Source: Planctomycetota bacterium (GTDB lineage: Bacteria > Planctomycetota > UBA1135 > GCA-002686595). Taken from it: a stretch of DNA of 37,381 bases. Within the stretch, counting starts at the first letter, position 1; each line of letters starts with the position of its first letter. Below, piece after piece: positions 23,951 through 31,262 of the stretch. The notes under the pieces are model-generated. The model was not told the DNA's origin, searched no databases, and saw nothing but the letters and a program-made list of their open reading frames with translations. Location of the stretch: positions 1 through 37,381 of the forward strand of contig JALWOP010000432.1 of the NCBI GenBank assembly GCA_027083445.1, given 5' to 3'. The position numbers were made by a program, and so were the translations under genes.

Positions 23951-23985
23951 GACGGCCCGCCGCGCGATCTGCGCAGCGGGCCGTC
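23951..23985 (-). terminator. 10-bp perfect hairpin after the secreted propeller gene
   Basis: GACGGCCCGC (23951-23960) pairs with GCGGGCCGTC (23976-23985), starting about 20 nt past the stop at 24006. Further CGCG/GCGC pairing is possible in the loop. No T-run follows on the minus strand (TCCATTGGGG). Confidence 0.6.
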
Positions 23986-24005
23986 CCCTTCCAAGGTCTC
24001 TGCCC

Positions 24006-25592
24006 CTACTCGACGACCAGGGGGTCGATCAGTTCCGGCCCCAGAATGGTTCCCCCAAAGGCGCGCCATGCCGGCTGCATCGAGAGCTGTGTACCCACCA
24101 GGGAGGCGTCCAGGGGAAGGGGCAGGGAAAAATCCCCGCGTCCTGCGTGGGTGGGCCGGATCAAGACCTGCAGATTCCCACGGTCGAGCCAGAGCTTGCC
24201 GGTCACACCCGGAAAGGAGGTCGGCGCAGCCCGGTCACCCACCAGGAGGAAAGCAACGCCCGCTCCCTGGAGGTGCGTCGCGACATCCAGATTGCTCCCA
24301 GTCGTCGCCGCATCGAGCTGGGAGATCGTCTGCGTCCCATCTTCGAACAGGAGCACACCGCCAAGGTCGGAAGCCACGTTGTTGTGGGTTGCCTTGTAGG
24401 CGACCAGGACACGGTTGCCGTGGTCGAGTAGGTCCAGGTCGCGCACGCTACCCGGCGTGTCGACCCCGTAGAGGGGTAGGTCCTCGCCGGGACGCATGAC
24501 GAGTACCTCCGGCATCACTCCGTTACCCCACATGCCGAAGGCGACGTGCTTTCCATCCGGAGTCACCTCGACCACCTCGGTCAGGTTCTGCGGCCCGTTC
24601 GAGGGACCGATCAGGGCCAGGGAGTTGACACGTGTCCCCGCAGCCAGATCCCAAATGTCGAGTTGCACATCCCGGCCGGTCATGAAGTTCCACCACCCCA
24701 GAGCCAGAATGCTGCCATCTCGGGAGAGGTCGACCGCCGTAACGACGTGGATCGCAGCCGACTTCGCACTGAAGGTGATGCTCCAGTTTCCCAGGGTGTC
24801 CGGGGTCAAGAGGGAGAGGACACCGATCCCCCCCACGGCCAGCGCACTCCCGTCGCCTGCCAAGGCGAGGGCACGGGTCGCGGCGGGCAGGGAACTGTGA
24901 TGCAAGGTATTGCCCATCCCGTCGAAAATGTAGAGGTCGAGCCCCGCTGCCAGAGCGACGACTTGACCCCCATCGCTGACGTCGACGGCGTTCAGCGCGG
25001 CGGCGGGAACGGTCACCCTCTGCACGAGAGCACCGCTCGCACCATCCAGAAAATCGACCTGGACGCTGGCGGAGAGGTTGTCGAAGACCGCCAGCACGAC
25101 GCGGCCCCCGTCGGCACTGGCAGCCAGGCGCGCGGGACCGTTGACCTTGAGTCCGGAGTCGTGCACCCAGGTCGGGGCGAAGGCCCCACCACCCGTCGCG
25201 TCGACCACGTCGTGGCGTGCCAGGCGCGTCTCGCGTTGATAGACCGAAGGAGAGGGAAGCTGGACGGCAGTGAAGATCGCCCCCCCAGAAGTTGCGACCG
25301 TGGCCACATGGGTCGCTCCGGCCGGGAAGGTCGAGTCCTGGAAGCGCGGGGCCTGCACTCCACTTCCGGCTCGATCGAGCACCGAGAGAGCGGGGGTGCC
25401 TCCCTCGCTCCCCAGGACCACCATGTTCTCCCGGACCCCCCAACCGACAGAGGTCGGTTGCCAGGGAGCGGCCGAATCCGCGTCGTAGCGCCAGCGGACG
25501 CCGGCGACGAAGGGATCCTGGGCGGTTGCGAGTGCCGCCAGGGCGAGGCCGGCGGTAAGGAAAGTTGCGCGGAGTCGAGTCATGGTTTTCAT
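24006..25592 (-). CDS. Secreted WD40/YVTN-type beta-propeller protein
   Basis: A 528-residue exported protein with signal peptide MKTMTRLRATFLTAGLALAALATAQ (a second in-frame ATG lies three codons in). Repeats with the core 'VxLSxDGxxLALxxxxxxxxLxxWDLAxGxxV' run through it, for example 'VTAVDLSRDGSILALGW', 'DIWDLAAGTRVNSLAL', 'LAASADGGRVVLAVFDN' and 'VEVTPDGKHVAFGMWG'. This suggests a WD40/YVTN-like propeller. The last 100 residues ('TGSNLDVATHLQGAGVAFLLVGDRAAPTS' to 'PLVVE') form a distinct beta-module, unlike the C-terminal modules of the other two secreted repeat proteins. No enzymatic motif is seen. A candidate promoter lies at 25617-25645. Confidence 0.8.
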   Translation of the reverse strand: MKTMTRLRATFLTAGLALAALATAQDPFVAGVRWRYDADSAAPWQPTSVGWGVRENMVVLGSEGGTPALSVLDRAGSGVQAPRFQDSTFPAGATHVATVATSGGAIFTAVQLPSPSVYQRETRLARHDVVDATGGGAFAPTWVHDSGLKVNGPARLAASADGGRVVLAVFDNLSASVQVDFLDGASGALVQRVTVPAAALNAVDVSDGGQVVALAAGLDLYIFDGMGNTLHHSSLPAATRALALAGDGSALAVGGIGVLSLLTPDTLGNWSITFSAKSAAIHVVTAVDLSRDGSILALGWWNFMTGRDVQLDIWDLAAGTRVNSLALIGPSNGPQNLTEVVEVTPDGKHVAFGMWGNGVMPEVLVMRPGEDLPLYGVDTPGSVRDLDLLDHGNRVLVAYKATHNNVASDLGGVLLFEDGTQTISQLDAATTGSNLDVATHLQGAGVAFLLVGDRAAPTSFPGVTGKLWLDRGNLQVLIRPTHAGRGDFSLPLPLDASLVGTQLSMQPAWRAFGGTILGPELIDPLVVE

Positions 25593-25616
25593 CTGCGGGC
25601 TGGTGCTGCCACCTGA

Positions 25617-25645
25617 AACCTACCCCGCGCAGGGGGGGTGTCCAA
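25617..25645 (-). promoter_or_regulatory. Candidate sigma70-type promoter for the secreted propeller gene
   Basis: On the minus strand TTGGAC (25645-25640) and TAGGTT (25622-25617) are separated by exactly 17 nt. Transcription would start near 25610, giving a leader of about 18 nt before the ATG at 25592. Confidence 0.55.
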
Positions 25646-25768
25646 AAGTTCTAACACTATGCCTCTACTGGACTTAGACCACATCAAGCCCCAAGGAAAA
25701 CCCCCGAAATCGCGTTCGCTCGCCGGCGTCTCTCCGGCGGACAGTCCGCTCTCGGCCGACCTTTGGGG

Positions 25769-25797
25769 ATGACGAGGCGGGTGCTCCCCCCTAGAAT
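25769..25797 (+). promoter_or_regulatory. Candidate promoter for the glycine riboswitch and gcv genes
   Basis: ATGACG (25769-25774) and TAGAAT (25792-25797) are 17 nt apart. Transcription would start near 25804, about 30 nt before the riboswitch core, which is where a leader promoter is expected. Confidence 0.5.
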
Positions 25798-25829
25798 CCC
25801 GCGCCGCCGCGGCACCCCGCGGCGAGCCG

Positions 25830-25935
25830 GACAACGGGGAGAGCCCCGGGGGCCTGTGCCGCCCGGGCGCCGAAGGTGCAAGCCGGCAGTGGGCTGCCGG
25901 TGAATCTCTCAGGCCCAAGGACCCGCGTCCGGGGA
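25830..25935 (+). ncRNA. Glycine riboswitch (one aptamer visible) upstream of gcvT
   Basis: The conserved glycine-aptamer blocks appear in order: GGAGAG at 25838-25843, GCGCCGAAGGTGCAA near 25868-25881, a variable GCCGGCAGTGGGCTGCCGG stem, then AATCTCTCAGG near 25902-25912 and AAGGACC just after. This RNA senses glycine and commonly switches on glycine cleavage genes. gcvT starts about 65 nt downstream. A second aptamer, as in the usual tandem arrangement, was not found in the remaining leader. It is therefore probably a singlet, perhaps with a short partner stem within 25936-25990. The mode of control (transcription or translation) is not clear. Confidence 0.88.
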
Positions 25936-25999
25936 ACCTCCTGAACGTCCCAGCGGGCGAACAGGAGTGGGCCCCTGATGAATCGCGCAAGCCTGGAGC

Positions 26000-27100
26000 A
26001 TGATGAAACACACTCCCCTCCACGATCTCCACGTCGCCGCCGGCGCGACGATGGTCCCGTTCGGTGGCTGGCACATGCCCGTCCAATACGGTCCCATCCT
26101 GGATGAGGTGCGCCGCGTCCGCGCCCACGCGGGCCTCTTCGACCTGTCGCACATGGGGCGCGTGCTCCTCGACGGGCCGGATGCCCTGGGGCTCACCGAG
26201 AAGCTGGTGACCTGCTTCGTGGGGAAGATCCCCGTCGGGTCGATTCGCTATGGCTGCCTCTGCCGTGAGGACGGCATGCCGCTGGACGACCTCTTGGTCT
26301 ATCGTGACGCCGAGTCGACGATCTACCTGGTCGTCAACGCCGCCAACACCGAGCGCGACCTGGCCTGGATCCGGGAACACGCCTCCGGAGCGGAGCTCAC
26401 CATCGATGACCAGACCGAGGCCACGGCGATGCTTGCCGTGCAGGGACCCCAATCCCCCGAGGCCCTCCAGCCCCTGGTCGAGGGCCTCACCTTGACGGAC
26501 TTGGGCTACTACAAGTTCGCCCATGCCACCGTGTCGGGCATCCCGAACGTGCGCGTCAGCCGTACGGGATACACGGGCGAGATCGGCTTCGAACTCTACT
26601 TCCCCGCCGAGGAGGGGCCCCGGATCTGGAACGAGATCCTGACTGCGGGCAAGGCCCAAGGGATAGCCCCCATCGGTCTCGGGGCGCGTGACACCCTGCG
26701 CCTGGAAGCGGGCATGTCCCTCTACGGTCACGAGATCGACGAAGAGCACGACCCGATTCAGGCCGGCCTCGAGTTCGCGGTCTCCTTCAAGGAGGAGAAG
26801 GGCGACTGGATCGGCCGCGCGGCCCTGGAGCGCATTCAAGCGAATCCCCAGCGGGCCCTGGTGGGCATCACCACCTCGGGACGGCGAGTACCCCGCAAGG
26901 GCTATGCGTTGGTCCACGGGGAACGGGTGGTAGGCGAAGTCGTCTCCGGCGCCGTCTCCCCCACCCTGGAAACGAACATCGGCAGCGCCTATCTGCCTCT
27001 CGACCTCTCCCAGCCGGGCACCGAGGTCGAGATGGAGATGCGCGGCAAGCGTCAGACCTGCACCGTCACCGAACTCCCCTTCTATTCCCGCACTCGATAG
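26000..27100 (+). CDS. gcvT: Glycine cleavage system aminomethyltransferase (T protein)
   Basis: A 366-residue T protein of normal length. It shows 'TPLHDLHVAAGATMVPFGGWHMPVQYG' at the N-terminus, 'AGLFDLSHMGRVLLDGPDAL', 'SRTGYTGEIGFELYFPAE' (folate-binding GYTGE) and 'GARDTLRLEAGMSLYGHEI' in the core, then the C-terminal barrel ('VGEVVSGAVSPTLETNIGSAYL'). It transfers the aminomethyl group on GcvH to tetrahydrofolate, giving 5,10-methylene-THF and ammonia. ATG at 26000 or 26003 may be used; a clear ribosome site is lacking. The gene sits under a glycine riboswitch and 9 bp before gcvH. The decarboxylase gcvP is not in this window. Confidence 0.96.
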   Translation: MMKHTPLHDLHVAAGATMVPFGGWHMPVQYGPILDEVRRVRAHAGLFDLSHMGRVLLDGPDALGLTEKLVTCFVGKIPVGSIRYGCLCREDGMPLDDLLVYRDAESTIYLVVNAANTERDLAWIREHASGAELTIDDQTEATAMLAVQGPQSPEALQPLVEGLTLTDLGYYKFAHATVSGIPNVRVSRTGYTGEIGFELYFPAEEGPRIWNEILTAGKAQGIAPIGLGARDTLRLEAGMSLYGHEIDEEHDPIQAGLEFAVSFKEEKGDWIGRAALERIQANPQRALVGITTSGRRVPRKGYALVHGERVVGEVVSGAVSPTLETNIGSAYLPLDLSQPGTEVEMEMRGKRQTCTVTELPFYSRTR

Positions 27101-27109
27101 AGGCTTCCC

Positions 27110-27511
27110 ATGCGCCCCGACGACCGCAAGTACCTCGAATCTCACGAATGGGCCAAGCTGGACGGGGACACCGTCCTGGTCGGCATCACCGATTTTGCCG
27201 TTGGAGAGCTCTCCCACGGCAACATCGAAGACCTGGTCTACTGCGACCTCCCGGAGGTCGGCCGGCAACTCGAACAGGGGGAGACCTTCGGCGAGATCGA
27301 GTCCGTGAAGGCCGTGGCCGACCTCAACGCACCGGTCGCGGGTGAGATCGTCGAAGTCAACCCCGCCATCGAGGATCACCTCGAGATCCTGGCCACCGAT
27401 CCCTGGGAGAAGGGCTGGATGGTGCGCATCAAACCCAACTCCAAGTCCCTCGATCACCTGCTCGACGCCGAGGCCTACGAGCAGGTCGTCACCGAGGCCC
27501 AGGGCGCCTGA
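27110..27511 (+). CDS. gcvH: Glycine cleavage system H protein
   Basis: A 133-residue lipoyl carrier of usual size. The lipoylated lysine is K67 in 'GEIESVKAVADLNAPVAGEI', preceded by the 'VGITDFAVGELSHGNIEDLVYCDLP' hairpin. The end reads 'NPAIEDHLEILATDPWEKGWMVRI'. It shuttles the aminomethyl intermediate between P, T and L proteins. It is also the first acceptor of octanoate in LipM-type lipoate synthesis. It lies 9 bp after gcvT and 6 bp before a LipM-like octanoyltransferase gene, so the three form one operon. Confidence 0.97.
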   Translation: MRPDDRKYLESHEWAKLDGDTVLVGITDFAVGELSHGNIEDLVYCDLPEVGRQLEQGETFGEIESVKAVADLNAPVAGEIVEVNPAIEDHLEILATDPWEKGWMVRIKPNSKSLDHLLDAEAYEQVVTEAQGA

Positions 27512-27517
27512 GCCCCC

Positions 27518-28237
27518 GTGGCCGGCGCCTGGCGCCTAATCGAGACCTGGGCGGCTTCACCGGAGTCGGCCATGGGACTCGACGAGACCCTGCTCGAGAA
27601 CGCGGGCGGCCGGCCCACGCTGCGGCTCTACACCTGGGAGCCGGACACGCTCAGCCTGGGGTATTTCCAGCGTTTCGCGGAGGTCCCCGCCGTCACGAAC
27701 GCCTCAGCGGTCGTGCGCCGCATCACCGGCGGCGGGGCGATCCATCACACGGGTGAGCTGACCTGGTCGATCACCACGGCCGCCGATGATCCGCTCTATC
27801 GGGGACCGATCGCGGAGAGCTATCGCCGCGTCCACGGGATCATCCTGGCTGCCCTGCACGCGCTCGGCATCGAAGCCTCCCTGCGCGAGGCGAGCCCCCT
27901 CGCATCGGACCGTCCTGGGACAGGCATGTGCTTCCACGCCTCCACCCCCCTCGACATCATCTGGTCGGGAGCCAAGGGAATGGGCTCCGCACAGCGCCGC
28001 CGCAGGGGCCGGGTCCTGCACCACGGCTCGATCAAGCTGGCGCCCTCCGAACTCGAGGCGGGGGTTGCCGCTGCCTCCCACATCGACGTCGAGACCATGG
28101 GGCGCGCACTCGTCTCCGCTTTCGAGGAGAGGCTCGGAATCTGTTGCGAACCCGAGGGACCGCGGCCCGCCGAACTGCGCGAGGCTCTGCGGCGTGGAGA
28201 ACGCTTCACCTCGGAGGCTTGGTTGCACCGCCGCTGA
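27518..28237 (+). CDS. lipM: LipM-like octanoyltransferase / lipoate-protein ligase family
   Basis: A 239-residue BPL/LplA/LipB-fold enzyme starting with GTG 6 bp after gcvH. It carries the family block 'VVRRITGGGAIHHTGELTWSI' and 'AKGMGSAQRRRRGRVLHHGSI' with the conserved lysine. Cysteine 138 in 'GMCFHASTPLDI' sits where Bacillus LipM has its catalytic cysteine, whereas LplA ligases lack it. This favours octanoyl transfer from acyl-ACP to the GcvH lysine over ligation of free lipoate. The placement next to gcvH supports GcvH as acceptor. The enzyme is shorter than LipM (about 278 residues). A LipL-type role or a true ligase cannot be excluded. Confidence 0.8.
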   Translation: MAGAWRLIETWAASPESAMGLDETLLENAGGRPTLRLYTWEPDTLSLGYFQRFAEVPAVTNASAVVRRITGGGAIHHTGELTWSITTAADDPLYRGPIAESYRRVHGIILAALHALGIEASLREASPLASDRPGTGMCFHASTPLDIIWSGAKGMGSAQRRRRGRVLHHGSIKLAPSELEAGVAAASHIDVETMGRALVSAFEERLGICCEPEGPRPAELREALRRGERFTSEAWLHRR

Positions 28238-28253
28238 ACTGGGCGCGGGGATC

Positions 28254-28910
28254 TCAGGCTGCGACGACCGCCCGCCGGCAGACATCCTCGATGGCACCAT
28301 CGAAGCGCGCACTCTCCAGCGGAGTCACGCCGCCGGCCTTGACTCGTCCCAGCGGAGCCAACGCAGGACCTTCGGTGTCGGCCTTGAGCACGAGACCACT
28401 GTGCTTGCAGCGCACGACGCGCACTTCCCGACCCGGAAAGGTACGCGGTGAGGCATTCGGTACCACCTCCGCGCGGAGCAAGAGCACCTCCTCACCCATG
28501 TCGAGAAGCCAGGCGGTATTCGAGCCCGCTTCGATGACCAAGGCCCTGTCCACGCGCCCCTCGATCACCTCGACCCGGTCATAGTCCAGATCTTCGAGCA
28601 ACTCTCGGCTGACCCGCCAGGACCCGCGCAGGTAGTAGACCACCGACCAGCCTCCGCCCCCCACGAGCATCACGATGCCCGGAAGGAACAGGAGCAGATC
28701 ATGCAGATGCGTACCTGGCCGCGAGCCGACCAGAAGAGTCAAGGGCAGGCCGAAGAAGAGAATGCCCGCCAGGAAACTACCCAGGAGCAGGATCAATACC
28801 GCCGCGCCGTGCGAGGACCAGCCTCCCCCGACCAGGCTCTCCCGGCGCGCATAGTCCTCGAGACGAACACGTTCCTCGGGAAGCATGTCGCGGTGGCTGA
28901 GACGAACCAT
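28254..28910 (-). CDS. Hypothetical two-helix membrane protein
   Basis: A 218-residue protein I do not recognise. After a charged N-terminus (MVRLSHRDMLPEERVRLEDYARRE) come two hydrophobic segments, about 36-62 ('VLILLLGSFLAGILFFGLPL') and 72-95 ('LLLFLPGIVMLVGGGGWSVVYYL'). A soluble region follows with 'DYDRVEVIEGRVDRALVIEAGSNTAWLLDMGEEVLLLRAEVV', which has the alternating pattern of beta-strands. It lies 66 bp after the start of the downstream-to-upstream neighbour on the same strand and converges with lipM. No catalytic motif is seen. A role in envelope stress or transport is not supported by any motif. Confidence 0.6.
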   Translation of the reverse strand: MVRLSHRDMLPEERVRLEDYARRESLVGGGWSSHGAAVLILLLGSFLAGILFFGLPLTLLVGSRPGTHLHDLLLFLPGIVMLVGGGGWSVVYYLRGSWRVSRELLEDLDYDRVEVIEGRVDRALVIEAGSNTAWLLDMGEEVLLLRAEVVPNASPRTFPGREVRVVRCKHSGLVLKADTEGPALAPLGRVKAGGVTPLESARFDGAIEDVCRRAVVAA

Positions 28911-28976
28911 GCCACCACCTTCGGCCGCTACGCTTCCAAGCTGGAGTTTCGCTCCGAGACGCGCCCCGGGGCGCCG

Positions 28977-29648
28977 TCAATCGTCCTTGGGGCTGAGATC
29001 CAGCTCGACGCGCGCATCCTTGAAGGTCAAGGCCAAGGCCGTGAACCGGCTGCCGTCAGCCAGGTGGACCGGACTCCAGACCTCAGGACTCGGACGCGCC
29101 CCAGTCCACTTCGCCTCGGAAGCCGCCTTGAGTAGGCCCTCCGCCGAACGGGCCGGGTGCATCCCCTGCTCCAACTCGAAATGGATCTCAGCGCGACCGT
29201 ACTGCCCCGTCACCGCGCGCCGGTACTGAGCTTCGACCACGAGCGTGGAAGGCTGCTCCCCCCCCGTCACCCTTATGCCGCGAGGCACGCCCTCGCAGGC
29301 CACGACCTGGCCCTGCATCCCCGCTGCGACGTGCAGGTTGAGAAAGAGGGCCCTCTCCACGAAGAGGGAACGGCTTCCGTCCTGACTCTCGGGCCCCAGG
29401 TAGGCCTGAAAGCCGCTGGCGGCGAGCCGCCCCGCGACCAGGGCGAGGAGATCGCCGCCCGAGGTTCCCCGGCTCAGGAGTACGTGCACATCGAGTCGGC
29501 GAGCCTGGACTCCGACCTGGGCTCCGACCTCGACCTCGATACGCGCCGCCTCGACCAGGCGGCCCGAGACACGCACCTGGACCAGGGATTGGGCCAGGGC
29601 GGAGGGTAGAAGCACGAAAGCGAGGAGCAGGGTGCGCAGGGAATGCAT
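28977..29648 (-). CDS. Hypothetical secreted protein
   Basis: A 223-residue protein from ATG 29648, where the signal peptide MHSLRTLLLAFVLLPSALAQ begins; an ATG at 29777 would add 43 residues without pattern. The mature part is beta-rich ('VQVRVSGRLVEAARIEVEVGAQVGVQARRLDVHVLLS', 'TLVVEAQYRRAVTGQYGRAEIHFEL', 'ALALTFKDARVELDLSPKDD') and carries no motif I recognise. It is followed, 66 bp on, by the two-helix membrane protein gene on the same strand, so they may be co-expressed. The function is unknown. Confidence 0.6.
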   Translation of the reverse strand: MHSLRTLLLAFVLLPSALAQSLVQVRVSGRLVEAARIEVEVGAQVGVQARRLDVHVLLSRGTSGGDLLALVAGRLAASGFQAYLGPESQDGSRSLFVERALFLNLHVAAGMQGQVVACEGVPRGIRVTGGEQPSTLVVEAQYRRAVTGQYGRAEIHFELEQGMHPARSAEGLLKAASEAKWTGARPSPEVWSPVHLADGSRFTALALTFKDARVELDLSPKDD

Positions 29649-29830
29649 GGTGCAGGGGAGATGGGGGATGGGAGTGTCTCGGCCTCGGCCCGGGCCATGG
29701 GGGCGGTCCCTCGCGGTGTGGGACGTGGCGAATGGGGCGATCTTCCCCTGCATCAGCGGGAAAGGGGGCGCCGCCACCTCTCTCCGAGGGCGTGCAGGCC
29801 GACGCCATCAAACAGCAGGCCCCATCAAGT

Positions 29831-29864
29831 AAGAAACGGAGACGGGCGCAAGACGCCCGCCTCC
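29831..29864 (-). terminator. Rho-independent terminator after tRNA-Gln
   Basis: On the minus strand GGAGGCGGGCG and CGCCCGTCTCC form a stem (one mismatch) with a 5-nt loop at 29838-29864. It is followed by GTTTCTT at 29837-29831. It begins 7 nt past the tRNA 3' end and is the most classical terminator in the window. Confidence 0.8.
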
Positions 29865-29871
29865 GCTGTAC

Positions 29872-29946
29872 TGGTTACCCCGCCAGGACTCGAACCTGGA
29901 ACGTCTGGACCAAAACCAGATGTGTTGCCGATTACACCACGGGGTA
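29872..29946 (-). tRNA. tRNA-Gln (anticodon TTG), CCA encoded
   Basis: The minus strand reads as a full cloverleaf. The acceptor TACCCCG (29946-29940) pairs with CGGGGTA (29882-29876). The anticodon stem-loop TCTGG-TTTTGGT-CCAGA gives anticodon TTG (codons CAA/CAG). The T arm is CCAGG-TTCGAGT-CCTGG. Discriminator A at 29875 is followed by an encoded CCA at 29874-29872. Confidence 0.95.
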
Positions 29947-29958
29947 GGGGTGGCCCGC

Positions 29959-29986
29959 AGGATATCGTGGACGCTCTGGCTGTCCA
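29959..29986 (-). promoter_or_regulatory. Promoter for tRNA-Gln
   Basis: TGGACA (29986-29981) and TATCCT (29964-29959) are 16 nt apart on the minus strand. Transcription would start near 29952, leaving a leader of about 6 nt before the tRNA. It lies in the short gap after the cinA stop. Confidence 0.5.
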
Positions 29987-30005
29987 TCCCCGCGCCGGGC
30001 GATTT

Positions 30006-31262
30006 TCAGGCCCGGCGGGCCGCCTCCAGCAAGAGGACCAGTGCCTGGGTCGTCGCCCAGGCCCGCACCCGCTCTCGACCCGCGGGAGGCCAGCGGCGCT
30101 CCAGCGTGCGAACCTCGCCGTCGAGACAGACCCCGAACCAGACCAGACCGACCGGCTTCTCAGAGCTGCCTCCACCCGGCCCGGCGATCCCGGTGACCGA
30201 AAGGGCGAGGCGGGCCCCGTAGCGCTGCGCCGCACCCCGCGCCATCGCCTCCGCCACGGGGGCGGAGACCGCGCCGTGACGTTCGAGTAGCTCGGGCGCG
30301 ACACCGAGCAACCGACTCTTGGCCTGGTTCGAGTAGGTGACCTCCGCCCCGGGAAAGACGGCGCTGATCCCCGCCACCCGGGTCAGGGCAGCGGCGACCA
30401 TTCCCCCGGTACAGGACTCCGCGCAGGTCACGCTGAGGTTCTTCTCCAAGAGCACGCGGCCCAAGGCATGGGCGGGGTCGGCGTCTTCCTCGCTGAAGAT
30501 GTGTTCCTTGAAGCGCTCCCGAAAGGCCCGCGAGCGCCCGTCGACGAGCGCCTGAGCCCGCTCGGGTGTCTCAGCGTGGGCAAGGAGTCGAGCGTGGAGA
30601 ACCCCAGACTTCACCGTACAGCCGATCAGGGGATTGGAACCGCGCTCCATCCAGTCGCCGGCCTGTTCGGCGAAGACCGACTCGGAGAGGCCGGCCAGAT
30701 AGAAGTGATGGATGGCGAGGTGCTCCCCTTCCAGGGGGTGCTGCCGCAGCCACGGATCGACCTCGTGGTCCAGCATCTCCTCCAGCTCCCGGGGCGGCCC
30801 GGGAAGAGCGAAGAGCTCGGCATCTCCGATACGGCAGCGAAAACCCGGAGCGGTCCCCACTCGGTTGTGGAGCACGCTTGCTCCAAGAGGGATCAATGCT
30901 TGACGGCGATTGGACTCGGGGATATCGCGCCCCGAGCGCGCATACCACGCCTGCACTCCGCGCCAGGCCTCGTCGGAGTGTCTGAGCTCGACACCCGCGG
31001 CCCGGGCAACTCCGTGGCGCGTCACATCGTCGAGCGTCGGACCCAGGCCTCCGGTGACGAAGATCAGCCCCACCCGTGTCGCCAGCTCAGTCACCGCGTC
31101 GGCGATCGCCTGCTCGTCGTCGGGCACGACGTGAACGGCGGCGAGTTGCCTGCCATGGGGTAAGAGCGCTCGAGCGATGAGCGGCGAGTCCAGGTCGGGG
31201 TGCTCCCCGGCCAAGAGCTCCTCGCCCACGGCCACGACCCCAGCAACTGCGAGCCGGCTCAC
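30006..31262 (-). CDS. cinA: CinA-family nicotinamide-nucleotide amidohydrolase
   Basis: A 418-residue two-domain CinA of normal length. The N-terminal MoCF-like domain shows 'VGEELLAGEHPDLDSPLIARAL', 'LIFVTGGLGPTLDDVTRHGVA' and 'ALPGPPRELEEMLDHEV'. The C-terminal PncC-like domain has 'CAESCTGGMVAAALTRVAG', 'VTYSNQAKSRLLGV' and 'SVTGIAGPGGGSSEKPVGLVW'. PncC-type domains deamidate NMN to NaMN in pyridine-nucleotide recycling, and the N-terminal domain has ADP-ribose pyrophosphatase activity in some members. The GTG start at 31262 overlaps the tatC stop (GTGA), so cinA is translated with tatC. The promoter of tRNA-Gln lies just beyond its end. Confidence 0.95.
   Translation of the reverse strand: MSRLAVAGVVAVGEELLAGEHPDLDSPLIARALLPHGRQLAAVHVVPDDEQAIADAVTELATRVGLIFVTGGLGPTLDDVTRHGVARAAGVELRHSDEAWRGVQAWYARSGRDIPESNRRQALIPLGASVLHNRVGTAPGFRCRIGDAELFALPGPPRELEEMLDHEVDPWLRQHPLEGEHLAIHHFYLAGLSESVFAEQAGDWMERGSNPLIGCTVKSGVLHARLLAHAETPERAQALVDGRSRAFRERFKEHIFSEEDADPAHALGRVLLEKNLSVTCAESCTGGMVAAALTRVAGISAVFPGAEVTYSNQAKSRLLGVAPELLERHGAVSAPVAEAMARGAAQRYGARLALSVTGIAGPGGGSSEKPVGLVWFGVCLDGEVRTLERRWPPAGRERVRAWATTQALVLLLEAARRA

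Noticed and set aside
25936-25999. Second glycine aptamer
   Set aside because: The conserved GGAGAG, GCCGAAGG and CTCTCAGG blocks are not repeated here.
25589-27457. Minus-strand open frame of 622 codons
   Set aside because: It covers the riboswitch, gcvT and gcvH on the opposite strand and has no recognisable motif.
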